NCBI RefSeq assembly: GCF_007744075.1
Contig: NZ_CP036266.1
Coordinates: forward strand, 6,499,248 to 6,563,247
DNA from: Gimesia chilikensis
GTDB taxonomy: Bacteria; Planctomycetota; Planctomycetia; Planctomycetales; Planctomycetaceae
Direction: 5' to 3'
DNA length: 64,000 nt
Every line of letters starts with the position of its first letter. Within the stretch, counting starts at the first letter, position 1. The position numbers were made by a program, and so were the translations under genes. Under the pieces are notes generated by a model. It did no database searches. It saw only the letters and a list, made by a program, of their open reading frames with translations, and had not been told where the DNA came from. This document shows, piece after piece, positions 16,407 to 25,400 of this stretch.

Positions 16407-18125
16407 ATGATTCTGACTTCTCTGCTCCGCCAAGATTCCGGAAAACGCCCGTCTGTTCTGGCCGGCGTCAGTCTGTTCTGCCTGTTGCTCAGCTGTCTGA
16501 TTTCGCTTCCGGGCTGCAAAGATACCACGAAAAAGAAAGGCGGCGGAACGAAAACCGGTGCCGCCAATCCGGCAGCCGAACAGGAAGATCCGGAGTGTCA
16601 CAGTTATATCGATAATGCGATTAACATGATGCAGCCGGAGCGGATGGGAATCAGTTCGACGCTGACGGGCGCTCTCTCCCTCTTGAACGAGTGGGCCGGT
16701 ATGTGCGGCAAGTTCGACTCTGAGCCTCCGACTCTGAAAGATTCTCAGCGAACGTTCCTGAAGAAATACCTGAGCGAAGAACAGCTGGCAAAGCTGGAGT
16801 TGACCCGCTTCACGGAGATCGATGGAAAATTCATCAGAGATTCACAGCTGTTTAACGGTATGGTGACCGCGGCGATCGAGGGCAAGAAAAATGACCGGGA
16901 TCGCGCGACCGCTGCCTTTTACTACTGCATGAACAACATCGACCTGGTTCCCGATGCGAAGAACGCACTGCCGCTTGGACCGTATGAAATCTGTGTCATT
17001 GGATCCGGAAGTGCGAAGCAGCGGGCCTGGGTCTTCATCGACCTGATGCGTCAACTGCGGATTGATGCGGTGCTGTTCGAAGCAGCGAAACCGGCCCCGT
17101 ATAAGCTGCTGGTCGGAGTACTGCTGGAAGACAAGATTTATCTTTACGATCCGGTACTCGGCATGCCTGTCCCGTCACCCGATCAGCCTGCGGATACGAT
17201 TCAGATTCAAATTCCCGCGACGTTTGCCGAGGTCCAGAAAGATCCCGCGCTGCTGAAAAATCTGTACGGCAAATATGCCGAGAGTCGCTTCTCTGCTGAG
17301 GAACTGAAAACGGCCCAGGTTGAAATCATCGGTCGCAGTTGCGAGTGGGCATCACGCATGCGTCGCCTGGAAGACTCGCTGTCGCGGAAACAGACATTCG
17401 TGCTGTATCGAAACCTGGATCCACTGGAAGGAGACCCGGGGTTCATCGGCCACGTCCAGTCGATCGGTAAAGGAATTTTGAAAGAGAACCCGCTCGTGGT
17501 TTCAGAATACGCCGATCAGGAAATCGACAAGAGTGAAGCGGTCACTGGTGAAGAAGCCAAGAAACTGGCTCTGGTCAAACTGCCATTTCGCGCTCCGGTC
17601 CCTTATGACGTCAAAGGACGCAAAGAAAATGCCCAGGGATTCTTTGAAGTTCCCTGGGGCAGCCCGACCAAGAAGCTGCTCAAGACCCGCATCACACAGT
17701 TGATGGGGAATCAGTCGGCGGCGATCAAGAGTTATGTCTCCACACGACTGGAGGAACGCTTCCCCGTGGATCTGGTCGTCCCTCCCGATATCCGGCAGAT
17801 GCATGTTCTGGCCGCTCAGAATGCAGCCTACTTCATGGCGATTGGACAGTTCATCCAGGGTGAATACGCGAGTGCAGCGCGCTCGTTTGATACCTTCCTG
17901 CGACACCGGTTCTATATTCACCGAGACGGTCAGGGAAAGTGGCTGGGACGCTCGCTGTCAGTGATGTTCCACATGGCGATTGCGGATGCAGAATCGGACA
18001 AGCTGAACAGTGCGATCTTTTCGCTGTCTGAGAATGAGAAACACAGCCCCGAAGCGATGCAGCCCGCGTTTGCTTATTTCAGTGAACGCTGGAAGACAAT
18101 CCGGGATAACAACAAGAAGAAATAA
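16407..18125 (+). CDS. Large lipoprotein with transglutaminase-like middle region
   Basis: A 572-aa exported protein. A signal sequence (about 16-36) ends in a lipobox, LPG-Cys37. A Lys/Gly-rich linker and a mostly helical body follow. Residues about 195-255 (GSAKQRAWVFIDLMRQLRID, then IYLYDPVLG) look like the core of a transglutaminase-like fold: a helix carrying the R-x-LGI-like segment, then YDP. However, the expected catalytic Cys at the helix start is replaced within GSGSAKQ. The C-terminal third (about 440-560) has helical-repeat character. I infer a non-enzymatic envelope protein anchored to a membrane. It lies 160 bp after kdsA and 45 bp before the transporter gene. The function is unknown. 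Confidence 0.75.
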   Translation: MILTSLLRQDSGKRPSVLAGVSLFCLLLSCLISLPGCKDTTKKKGGGTKTGAANPAAEQEDPECHSYIDNAINMMQPERMGISSTLTGALSLLNEWAGMCGKFDSEPPTLKDSQRTFLKKYLSEEQLAKLELTRFTEIDGKFIRDSQLFNGMVTAAIEGKKNDRDRATAAFYYCMNNIDLVPDAKNALPLGPYEICVIGSGSAKQRAWVFIDLMRQLRIDAVLFEAAKPAPYKLLVGVLLEDKIYLYDPVLGMPVPSPDQPADTIQIQIPATFAEVQKDPALLKNLYGKYAESRFSAEELKTAQVEIIGRSCEWASRMRRLEDSLSRKQTFVLYRNLDPLEGDPGFIGHVQSIGKGILKENPLVVSEYADQEIDKSEAVTGEEAKKLALVKLPFRAPVPYDVKGRKENAQGFFEVPWGSPTKKLLKTRITQLMGNQSAAIKSYVSTRLEERFPVDLVVPPDIRQMHVLAAQNAAYFMAIGQFIQGEYASAARSFDTFLRHRFYIHRDGQGKWLGRSLSVMFHMAIADAESDKLNSAIFSLSENEKHSPEAMQPAFAYFSERWKTIRDNNKKK

Positions 18126-18170
18126 AAACCCCTGCTGCTCACCCGCCCCATACGAACTGAAAACTGAGTC

Positions 18171-19211
18171 ATGCTTGCCTTTTTTCGACGCCGCTGGTTT
18201 CTGCTCTGCATTACGGTTGTAATTGCCTGCGGCGTCTATGCCGGACACGAAGGATCGCAGGAAACGCTGTCCCAGTTAAAGCAGTTCATTCGCCCTTCGT
18301 GGCTGACGGCGATCGTGTTGTTTCTGATGTCACTCAGTCTCAACTCCGAGCATCTGCTCTCTTCGATCCGCAAGCCGGGACCGCTGTTTCTCTCGCTGGC
18401 GACGAATATAGTGCTGCTGCCGCTGATCGCCTGGGCGCTGCTGCCGCTGCAACTGACTCCCGATTTTCAGGTCGGGCTGATCATTATGGCCTGTGTGCCG
18501 TGCACGCTGTGCGGGGCTTCAGTCTGGACCCGGCGGGGCGGGGGCAATGACGGCGTGTCCCTGATGGTGACCATGATCACCAACGGGGCCTGCTTCCTGA
18601 CCGTCCCGTTCTGGATCCTGTTGATCACCTCCCGCGAGATTGAATTCGATCGCGTGCAGATGGTGACGAAGCTGTTTTATGCAGCGATGCTGCCGGTGGT
18701 CGTCGGTCAGATCCTGCGGATGAACAAGACCATCAAGCAGTTTGCCGATCGGATTACTTCGCGACTGGGGACCGTGGCACTGATCTTCGTGCTGTTCATG
18801 GTGCTGCTGGCTGCGGTGCAGACCGGTTATGGCATTCAGACTTCGGAAGTAGGCATCTCACTGGCAGCGGTCGCGGTGGTCTGGATCAGTTGCATCGTGG
18901 TGCACGTGGGAGGTTTTTTCACCAATCTGCTGCTGGGTAAAACGTTTCGGTTTCATCCGCGGGACCAGATTGCCAGTGCGATTGCGGGGAGCCAGAAGAC
19001 ACTGCCGATCGCGGTGTTCGTGGCGACGGATGCATCGATGTTTGGCGACGCCGGTCTGCCGTCGGCTGTCTTTCCACTGTTGATGTTTCACACGTCGCAG
19101 TTCTTCATCGATACGATCCTGGCTGATCGGCACCGCGAAAAGTATATGACCTCGTCGGAGCCAGAGCCCGTGAAAACGGAACCGCAGCCGGTCTCTGCCT
19201 GCGAGCAGTAA
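18171..19211 (+). CDS. Bile acid:sodium symporter family transporter (BASS/SBF-like)
   Basis: A 346-aa polytopic membrane protein with about nine or ten hydrophobic segments between residues 7 and 315. Family-like features are the early SLSLNSEHL segment, the ACVPCTLCGASVWTRRGGGN stretch (about 104-123) in place of the usual PGG-x-x-SN-like crossing helix, and SAIAGSQKTLPIA (about 268-280), which matches the second crossing helix. It looks closest to the SBF-like (YfeH-type) branch. The C-terminal tail is Glu/Pro rich and cytoplasmic. Probably a sodium-coupled carrier of an organic anion. It is downstream of the lipoprotein gene and convergent with the XRE-cupin regulator. Confidence 0.82.
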   Translation: MLAFFRRRWFLLCITVVIACGVYAGHEGSQETLSQLKQFIRPSWLTAIVLFLMSLSLNSEHLLSSIRKPGPLFLSLATNIVLLPLIAWALLPLQLTPDFQVGLIIMACVPCTLCGASVWTRRGGGNDGVSLMVTMITNGACFLTVPFWILLITSREIEFDRVQMVTKLFYAAMLPVVVGQILRMNKTIKQFADRITSRLGTVALIFVLFMVLLAAVQTGYGIQTSEVGISLAAVAVVWISCIVVHVGGFFTNLLLGKTFRFHPRDQIASAIAGSQKTLPIAVFVATDASMFGDAGLPSAVFPLLMFHTSQFFIDTILADRHREKYMTSSEPEPVKTEPQPVSACEQ

Positions 19212-19237
19212 GCTGCCCCCGGTGCTTTCAGCAGCAT

Positions 19238-19855
19238 TCAATTCTGATAGATGACGACCAGAAACAGGAAGGCTTCGCCCCGACCGGCATTTCTGATGGT
19301 GTGCGGCACATCAACCCGATAGCTGGCGGAATCTCCGGGACCGAGCACGGTTGTATCGTCGCCGGACTGCAGTTCGATCTTGCCTTTTTCGACGGTCAGG
19401 AATTCGCGCGTCCCCTTGAAGTGGGGCGCGCTTTGCAGTTTCCCGTTGGCGTGCAGTTGCACTTCGTAAAACTCAACGTCTTTTTCGAGGTGCAGCGGGG
19501 AGAGTGTCCGAATGCGGCACTCGTCATCGGAACGATAATGAAACGTGCGATCGTCGGCCCGGATGACTTCAATTGATGAGGTGGAGATCGGCGCTTCTAC
19601 CAGTTCGCCCAGAGCGATGCCGAAGGCCTGTGAAATCCGCACTGTGACGGCCAGCGTGGGATTGGCTTCGCCCCGCTCGATCTGACTCAGCATGGAACGA
19701 CTGACACCGCAGGCGGCCGAGAGGGAATCGAGTGACCAGCCCCGCTCTTTCCGCAGGGTACGAACGCGCTGCGAGAGCTGCCCGCTGATCTCATCGGGGG
19801 AGAGCTCAGCCGTAGGTTTGCTGGCGGTCTGTTTTCCTGGCAAAGGCGCAGCCAT
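19238..19855 (-). CDS. XRE-family regulator with C-terminal cupin domain
   Basis: A 205-aa regulator. A TTG at 19867 could also start the frame, but the ATG at 19855 has a purine-rich GGAAAAAG upstream. The helix-turn-helix (about 26-82; [20 protein letters not shown] is the recognition part) is followed by a cupin (about 135-203, with [18 protein letters not shown] and [15 protein letters not shown]). This architecture typically senses a small metabolite in the cupin and represses adjacent genes. It is divergent from tdh-kbl, and three repeated operator-like sites lie between. I infer that it controls threonine breakdown, perhaps responding to threonine or a related amino acid. Confidence 0.9.
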   Translation of the reverse strand: MAAPLPGKQTASKPTAELSPDEISGQLSQRVRTLRKERGWSLDSLSAACGVSRSMLSQIERGEANPTLAVTVRISQAFGIALGELVEAPISTSSIEVIRADDRTFHYRSDDECRIRTLSPLHLEKDVEFYEVQLHANGKLQSAPHFKGTREFLTVEKGKIELQSGDDTTVLGPGDSASYRVDVPHTIRNAGRGEAFLFLVVIYQN

Positions 19856-19867
19856 CTCTTTTTCCAA

Positions 19868-19944
19868 TATACCGGATTATGACTCTTGCAAAATGGATTT
19901 CCGTTTTCTATTATACTGGATAATCAGGCATTATAAAGGATTCA
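19868..19944. promoter_or_regulatory. Three operator-like direct repeats in the XRE-cupin/tdh intergenic region
   Basis: TATACCGGATTAT (19868-19880), TATACTGGATAAT (19912-19924) and TATAAAGGATTCA (19932-19944) share the core TATAnnGGATnA. The spacings are 44 and 20 bp, close to whole helical turns. The second lies inside a perfect ATTAT-5-ATAAT palindrome (19910-19924) and overlaps the tdh -10 box. The first is 13 bp from the regulator start. This is the layout expected of binding sites for the adjacent XRE-cupin protein. Confidence 0.6.
19886..19914 (+). promoter_or_regulatory. Sigma70-type promoter of tdh-kbl
   Basis: TTGCAA (19886-19891) and TATTAT (19909-19914) are separated by 17 bp, about 75 bp upstream of the tdh start. 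A repeated operator-like site overlaps the -10 box, consistent with repression. Confidence 0.6.
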
Positions 19945-19988
19945 GTCAGCTGATCCTCCAAAATATTTCTGCACGCCGGGGTGAAATC

Positions 19989-21020
19989 ATGAAGGCACTC
20001 GTAAAGAAAGAGTCAAAGCCGGGTCTCTGGCTGGAAGAAGTCCCCAAGCCGACGATCGGTATCAATGATGTGCTGATCAAAGTTGATCGGACGGGGATCT
20101 GCGGCACCGATGTCCATATCTACAAATGGGACGACTGGGCACAGAAGACGATTCCGGTGCCGATGGTGGTCGGCCACGAATTTGTAGGCGAGATTGTGGA
20201 AGTCGGCTCGAACGTGGCTGATTATGTTCCCGGCGAAATCGTCAGCGGAGAAGGGCATGTCGTCTGTGGTCGCTGTCGAAACTGTTTCGCGGGACGGCGA
20301 CACCTGTGTGCTCATACGCGGGGCGTGGGAGTGAATCGTCCGGGTGCGTTTGCCGAATACATTTCGCTGCCGATGACCAACATCTGGCATCATGACGACT
20401 CCATTGACCGGGATGTGGCTTCGATTTTCGACCCCTTCGGTAACGCAGTCCATACGGCCCTCTCGTTTGACGTGCTGGGAGAAGACGTTCTGATTACCGG
20501 TGCAGGACCGATTGGTGTGATGGCGGCAGCTGTCGTTAAACATGCGGGAGCCCGACATGTGGTCGTCACTGATGTGAACCCGTACCGGTTGGAACTCGCG
20601 AAAAAGATGGGGGCAACACTCGCGCTGGACGTGCGGGATAATACGATTGCCAACGCCCAGAAAGAACTGGGGATGACCGAAGGCTTCGATGTGGGGCTGG
20701 AGATGTCGGGGAACCCGGTCGCGTTTCGGGACATGCTCAACAACATGTGCCACGGCGGTAAAATCGCGATGCTGGGAATCCCGGAAAAAGAGATTGCCAT
20801 CGACTGGAACATTGTTGTGTTCAACATGCTGACGCTGAAAGGGATCTACGGTCGCGAAATGTACGAGACCTGGTATAAGATGACAGTCATGCTGCAGAGC
20901 GGGCTGGATATCAGTCCGATCATTACACACCGTTTTCATGCCAGCGAATTTGAAAAAGGGTTCGAGGTAATGATGTCGGGCCAGTCCGGCAAGGTGATTC
21001 TCGACTGGAATGAGATGTAA
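19989..21020 (+). CDS. tdh: L-threonine 3-dehydrogenase
   Basis: A 343-aa zinc-dependent medium-chain dehydrogenase that oxidises L-threonine with NAD to 2-amino-3-ketobutyrate. The frame is open far upstream, but the protein homologous to Tdh begins at ATG 19989. Catalytic zinc ligands are Cys38 (GICGTD) and His63-Glu64 (VGHEF). The structural zinc cysteines are 93, 96, 99 and 107. The Rossmann segment is [14 protein letters not shown]. The Tdh-specific EMSGNP and [14 protein letters not shown] segments are present. It is 45 bp upstream of kbl, forming the two-step threonine-to-glycine pathway. It is probably controlled by the divergent XRE-cupin regulator. Confidence 0.95.
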   Translation: MKALVKKESKPGLWLEEVPKPTIGINDVLIKVDRTGICGTDVHIYKWDDWAQKTIPVPMVVGHEFVGEIVEVGSNVADYVPGEIVSGEGHVVCGRCRNCFAGRRHLCAHTRGVGVNRPGAFAEYISLPMTNIWHHDDSIDRDVASIFDPFGNAVHTALSFDVLGEDVLITGAGPIGVMAAAVVKHAGARHVVVTDVNPYRLELAKKMGATLALDVRDNTIANAQKELGMTEGFDVGLEMSGNPVAFRDMLNNMCHGGKIAMLGIPEKEIAIDWNIVVFNMLTLKGIYGREMYETWYKMTVMLQSGLDISPIITHRFHASEFEKGFEVMMSGQSGKVILDWNEM

Positions 21021-21065
21021 GACAGAATACGTCACGACGCCACAAACTTTAGCAGGATAAATCCC

Positions 21066-22250
21066 ATGTACGGATCGATCAAACAGGAACTGGAAAAGAC
21101 GCTCGCAGAAATCAAGGACGCCGGTCTGTATAAGTCGGAGCGGATCATCACCACGCCGCAGGACGCACACATTCGTGTGGCAGCCGGTGAGCCGGTGTTG
21201 AACATGTGCGCGAACAATTATCTCGGACTGGCCGAACATCCCGAGGTGATTGCAGCTGCCCACGAGGGTCTGGATCAGTGGGGCTACGGTTTGTCCTCGG
21301 TCCGGTTTATCTGCGGAACCCAGTCGATACACAAGGACCTGGAGCAGAAACTGAGTACGTTCCTGGGGACGGAAGATACGATCCTGTATACTTCGTGCTT
21401 CGATGCCAACGGCGGGCTGTTTGAGACACTGCTTACGAAAGAGGATGCAATCATTTCGGATGAGCTGAATCATGCGAGCATCATTGACGGTGTGCGGCTC
21501 TGTAAAGCGCAGCGGTACCGCTACAAGAACAACAACATGCAGGACCTCGAAGAACAACTCAAGGCGGCACAGTCGGCCCGCTTCCGTCTGATTGCCACCG
21601 ATGGTGTGTTTTCAATGGACGGCTACATTGCGAATCTGCCGGCGATCTGCGATCTGGCAGATAAGTACGATGCACTGGTGATGGTCGACGATTCGCATGC
21701 GGTTGGCTTCATGGGAGCGCACGGCAAGGGGACGCATGAATTCCACGACGTGATGGAGCGGATTGACATTCTGACGGGAACGCTGGGCAAGGCACTGGGT
21801 GGTGCCAGCGGTGGATACACCAGTGGTCGCAAGGAAGTGATCGATCTGCTGCGGCAGCGGTCGCGTCCTTACCTGTTCTCGAATTCCGTTGCACCGCCGA
21901 TTGTGGCTGCGTCGATCAAAGCCATCGATCTGCTGACCGCTTCGACGGAACTCCGCGACAAGCTGGAAACGAACACGAAACATTTCCGCGCGGGCATCTC
22001 GCAGGTCGGCTTTGATGTGCTACCGGGCGAGCATCCGATTGTGCCCATCATGCTGGGTGATGCGTCGCTGGCGGCTCAGGTTGCTGACGCGTTATTGCAG
22101 AAGGGGATCTACGTGATCGGGTTCTCTTATCCCGTGGTGCCTCAGGGCAAGGCGCGGATCCGGACCCAGATTTCCGCGGCGCACTCGATTGAAGATCTGG
22201 ATTTCGCGATCGAGAAATTCAAAGAGGTCCGCGAAGAGCTGGGAATTTAA
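21066..22250 (+). CDS. kbl: Glycine C-acetyltransferase (2-amino-3-ketobutyrate CoA ligase)
   Basis: A 394-aa PLP enzyme that cleaves 2-amino-3-ketobutyrate with CoA to glycine and acetyl-CoA, the second step after Tdh. The PLP lysine is Lys242 in [12 protein letters not shown]. The aspartate pairing with the PLP nitrogen is in [10 protein letters not shown] (Asp208 or Asp209, with His211). The N-terminal [13 protein letters not shown] and SVRFICGTQ segments are typical. The start follows AGGATAA. Its stop shares TTAA with the stop of the convergent ExbD-like gene, so the two transcripts must overlap. Confidence 0.95.
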   Translation: MYGSIKQELEKTLAEIKDAGLYKSERIITTPQDAHIRVAAGEPVLNMCANNYLGLAEHPEVIAAAHEGLDQWGYGLSSVRFICGTQSIHKDLEQKLSTFLGTEDTILYTSCFDANGGLFETLLTKEDAIISDELNHASIIDGVRLCKAQRYRYKNNNMQDLEEQLKAAQSARFRLIATDGVFSMDGYIANLPAICDLADKYDALVMVDDSHAVGFMGAHGKGTHEFHDVMERIDILTGTLGKALGGASGGYTSGRKEVIDLLRQRSRPYLFSNSVAPPIVAASIKAIDLLTASTELRDKLETNTKHFRAGISQVGFDVLPGEHPIVPIMLGDASLAAQVADALLQKGIYVIGFSYPVVPQGKARIRTQISAAHSIEDLDFAIEKFKEVREELGI

Positions 22251-23143
22251 CGGGCCTCGGCCGGCGGTTGCTTTGTAGTACCAGTCGGCTGTGGGACAAA
22301 GCCCATCACCGCGTATTCAAAGCGGGTGCGTCCGCTGCTGTCGGCCCGCATCCGTTCTGCGACCAGGGGCAGCCCCTGCGTGGCGGCGAAACGGACGGAG
22401 GCTTTGGCATCACCGTAGGAGAAGAGAATGATCACCAGGCTCTTAGGCTGCGGGGTCGTTTTGTAGACAGCATAAAAGTGATCGACGAACTCTGCCTGCG
22501 AATCCGCCCGGAAACTGGCTGACTTGTCACCGATCTGCAATTCAAAGACGCCATTCTCGGTCAGATACAGATCCCAGATGTCGCTGCGTTTGGTGAGTTC
22601 GTCGTAGGTCAGGAAGTGCCGCACGACATCTTCGCCGCGGGCCTCGGCCAGTTCCTTGAGCTGTTTTCTGACGCGTTCCCTTTGTTCGCGGGTTTCCGGA
22701 GAATCGGGAGTCCCCTTGGATTTCAGCAGCGGATCCAGCGTGTCTTCCGGTAGCTGGAACAACTGTTGTACGAGTTCGCCGACCCGGTCGCGCTGATCAC
22801 GCAGGCGTTCGATCTGCTCGGACTGTTCCATCTGCGTTTTTTCTGACTGCTGCTGCAGCAACCGCATGCTTTCCTGCGTGACGGCATTGGCTTCCCGGGC
22901 CTTCTCGATCGCCTCAAGTGCTTTGGTTTTCTCTGCGGAGAGTCGTTTTAACCGCTCCGCTTCCGATGCCTGGAGTTGCTGCAGATGCGTCAGTTGTTCT
23001 TCCGCCTGGGTGACTTTGGTCTCGGCGCGTTGTTCGATGCGAGCGGTCGTCTCCTGCGTGTCCATGAATTGCGCAAAGATGACAATCAGGAGCAGGTCGA
23101 GCAGGGGTGTGAGCTGGAAGGTTAAACGACGGCGGCTGATCAT
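22247..23143 (-). CDS. ExbD/TolR-like protein with long coiled-coil insertion
   Basis: A 298-aa single-pass membrane protein. A short cytoplasmic tail (1-10) precedes one transmembrane segment (about 11-27, [16 protein letters not shown]). This segment carries Asp16 at the position of the proton-relay Asp of ExbD/TolR/MotB. A heptad-rich coiled coil (about 33-125) then replaces the short linker of ordinary ExbD. A C-terminal domain (about 185-265, with [20 protein letters not shown]) has an ExbD-like alternating beta pattern. There is no OmpA-type peptidoglycan-binding motif. Its ATG overlaps the upstream ExbB-like stop (ATGA), so the two are translationally coupled. They probably form a proton-driven motor complex with an unusually long periplasmic stalk. 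Confidence 0.72.
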   Translation of the reverse strand: MISRRRLTFQLTPLLDLLLIVIFAQFMDTQETTARIEQRAETKVTQAEEQLTHLQQLQASEAERLKRLSAEKTKALEAIEKAREANAVTQESMRLLQQQSEKTQMEQSEQIERLRDQRDRVGELVQQLFQLPEDTLDPLLKSKGTPDSPETREQRERVRKQLKELAEARGEDVVRHFLTYDELTKRSDIWDLYLTENGVFELQIGDKSASFRADSQAEFVDHFYAVYKTTPQPKSLVIILFSYGDAKASVRFAATQGLPLVAERMRADSSGRTRFEYAVMGFVPQPTGTTKQPPAEAR

Positions 23144-23796
23144 GATTTCGCGGCACTCCCCTCTGCGAGTGCCAGCTCCCGTTTGGCGCGGACGACGGTA
23201 TCGCGGACATGCTGCCGGTTTTCGACCAGACCGAGAAACGAGGTTTCGAGGATACTGTTGATAAACATCAGCAGAATGGCAGCCGCCAGGCCCGCGAACG
23301 TGGACCAGATAGCATCGCCGAAGTGGCTGACGATGGAACTGATGGCGGAACCGTTTTCGGCACCGGTGTTTGCCTGCAGGGCCGCCCCCATCGCGAGGAT
23401 CGTCCCCAGGACCCCGGCGAGGGGGTAGGCTTCGATCATCGTGCGACAGATGTTGTAGCAGGTCTCGAAGAAGTGGGAATTAAGATAGCGGCGTTTTTCA
23501 TCGAGAATATGCACGCGTTCGGAGAGCACCTTGCGGTCGGTCGGGTTGGCGCCCGGTTCAATGGTTTCGTTGACGTCCGCGAGAAAGGCTTCGATCTGAT
23601 CGGAGAGGTGACCGGTGGAATCGAGCAGGCTGCGGTGCTTGAGTCCGCGGGTGAAGTCATCCAGAGATGAGGCGATGCCTCGCAGGTCGCGGCGGGACCA
23701 GACCCAGAGTACAAAGAAGAAGAACAGGTGCGCTCCACAGGCCAGAATGATGATGAAGGTGGAGAGTCCTGAAAGCTGGCTTAAGTACTGCGACAT
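23140..23796 (-). CDS. ExbB/TolQ/MotA-type proton channel protein
   Basis: A 218-aa inner-membrane protein with three transmembrane segments (about 11-33, 123-142, 162-184). A cytoplasmic region of about 85 residues lies between the first two. AYPLAGVLGTILAMGAAL and AIWSTFAGLAAAILLMFIN match the conserved second and third helices of the MotA/TolQ/ExbB family. The frame can begin at GTG 23805; ATG 23796 is chosen with low certainty. It forms an operon with the overlapping coiled-coil ExbD-like gene. No TonB or Tol partner is adjacent, so this is not a standard iron-uptake set. Confidence 0.82.
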   Translation of the reverse strand: MSQYLSQLSGLSTFIIILACGAHLFFFFVLWVWSRRDLRGIASSLDDFTRGLKHRSLLDSTGHLSDQIEAFLADVNETIEPGANPTDRKVLSERVHILDEKRRYLNSHFFETCYNICRTMIEAYPLAGVLGTILAMGAALQANTGAENGSAISSIVSHFGDAIWSTFAGLAAAILLMFINSILETSFLGLVENRQHVRDTVVRAKRELALAEGSAAKS

Positions 23797-23977
23797 CAAT
23801 GACACCCGGAGTTGAAGATAGTTGAGTCCCTGTTCTGTGTCCGACCTGGCGCACGGTCCCTGTCTAACGAACGTTATTATTAGCAGGATCGATCAAAATC
23901 ATCTGGTTTCCTTGATCTTTCCTGTCGATCGGCGACTGCAGTCCATTTTACACTCCAGTCACAACGAATATAACGAA

Positions 23978-24012
23978 AAAGGATGCCGCCTTCCGCAGAA
24001 GGGGCATCCTTT
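23978..24012 (-). terminator. Rho-independent terminator of apgM
   Basis: A 10-bp perfect stem, AAAGGATGCC (23978-23987) and GGCATCCTTT (24003-24012), is followed on the minus strand by TTTTTCG. It lies 32 bp past the phosphoglycerate mutase stop. Confidence 0.85.
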
Positions 24013-24043
24013 GAGGGTCTGGTTTTACTGATTCCCGCTGGGA

Positions 24044-25252
24044 TCAGGCACCATATTTTTCCAGGCGACCGGCGTGCGCCATGGCCATGGACATCAGGTA
24101 CTTGGCTTCGAACTGTCCCAGTCCGCCTTTGATGCACTCTGATTCACCGAAGCTCTGGCAGCCATCGAAGCGGGCGTTTTCCGCAGACAGCAGCACGGGT
24201 ACGGGGTGCCAGCTGTGTGATTTCATTTTGGACGGTGTACTGTGGTCGCCGGTAACGATCAGCACATCGGGCTTGAGTGCCTTGATGCGGGGGATGCAGG
24301 AATCGACTTCTTCGGTCTTGGCAACCTTGGCAGCGAAGTTACCATCTTCGCCGGTGGAGTCGGTGTATTTGTAGTGCACGAAGAAGAAGTCGTAATCGTC
24401 CCAGATTTTTTCGAGGCAGTCCATCTGCGATTCGAGGGTCTGGCCGGCATCCTTGACGTCCATGCTGACCAGGCGAGCCAGTCCGCGGTACATCGGATAG
24501 ACGGCGATGGCAGCGGCACGGGTGCCGTAGACTTCTTCGAAGGTGGGGATCTCCGGCATCTTGGCGATGCCCCGCATGGTGAGCAGGTTGGCAGGACGAT
24601 CGTCTTTGAGGATCTCGCCGGCCTGCTTGAGGAATTCCTTACAGATCTCGGCGGTCTTCTGAGAGGCTTCGTTCTGGCCGACCGGTTCGAGAGGAGGTAC
24701 GCCGGTTTTCTGAGGATCGGTATCGTTGATGTCGCCGCCCAGTCCTTTGGCCCGCAGCACGATCACCAGGCGGTATTCTTTCACGGGACGGACGAAAACT
24801 TCGACGCCGGGGATTTCGATCTGATCGAGTTTCTTACAGAGTTCAACGCCGATTTCACTGGCGATGCGGCCGGCACGACGGTCGGTGATGTTGCCGTCAT
24901 CGTCGAGCGTACAGAAGTTGCCTCGGATGGCGACGTCATCGGGACCGAGTTCAAAATCGATGCCCAGAGCTTCGAGTACACCGCGACCGATGTTGAACTG
25001 CAGCGGATCGTAGCCGAACAGTCCCAGGTGACCGGGGCCACTCCCGGGAGTGATGCCGGGGAGCACGGGAATGCTGCGTCCCAGGGTTCCGTTTTTGGCC
25101 AGTTCGTCGAGGTTAGGGGTGTTGGCTGTTTCCAGTTCGGTTTTTCCGCCCGGTTCCAGGGGGAGTCCACCCAGTCCGTCAGAGACGAGCAGGACGATCT
25201 TGGAATCATTCTTCTTCTGCAGTTTTTTCATTAACGCATGCAAATCAGCCAT
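24044..25252 (-). CDS. apgM: 2,3-bisphosphoglycerate-independent phosphoglycerate mutase, archaeal type
   Basis: A 402-aa glycolytic/gluconeogenic enzyme that interconverts 3- and 2-phosphoglycerate. The start is ATG 25252 (MADLHALMKK); the longer frame adds a TTG start with no support. In the alkaline-phosphatase-like core, LLVSDGLGG provides metal ligand Asp25, and ITPGSGPGHLGLFGYDP provides the catalytic Ser71. VTGDHSTPSKMKSHSWHPVP near the C-terminus provides the Asp/His metal ligands. The length fits the archaeal-type iPGM (about 400 aa) and not the 510-aa bacterial type. A strong terminator follows. Confidence 0.93.
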   Translation of the reverse strand: MADLHALMKKLQKKNDSKIVLLVSDGLGGLPLEPGGKTELETANTPNLDELAKNGTLGRSIPVLPGITPGSGPGHLGLFGYDPLQFNIGRGVLEALGIDFELGPDDVAIRGNFCTLDDDGNITDRRAGRIASEIGVELCKKLDQIEIPGVEVFVRPVKEYRLVIVLRAKGLGGDINDTDPQKTGVPPLEPVGQNEASQKTAEICKEFLKQAGEILKDDRPANLLTMRGIAKMPEIPTFEEVYGTRAAAIAVYPMYRGLARLVSMDVKDAGQTLESQMDCLEKIWDDYDFFFVHYKYTDSTGEDGNFAAKVAKTEEVDSCIPRIKALKPDVLIVTGDHSTPSKMKSHSWHPVPVLLSAENARFDGCQSFGESECIKGGLGQFEAKYLMSMAMAHAGRLEKYGA

Positions 25253-25400
25253 TGAAATACTCAAACCTTATATTCGTATGTTTATATATGATGGAGCGGG
25301 TCTGGCCCGTTCCGCACGATTTCCGATAGAAGCTATACCATAGCGGAATCCGGGGAAATTGTTAAGCAGGACGGCGGGTCATTCAGCAGCCAGCGGGCAA

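Noticed and set aside
20013..21557. 514-codon minus-strand open frame over tdh and kbl
   Set aside because: Both tdh and kbl show complete catalytic motifs on the plus strand; the long frame is a by-product of GC-rich codon use.
22247..23796. Zorya defence system
   Set aside because: The ExbB-like protein lacks the long ZorA tail, the partner lacks an OmpA-type domain, and no helicase or nuclease gene (ZorC, ZorD, ZorE) is adjacent.
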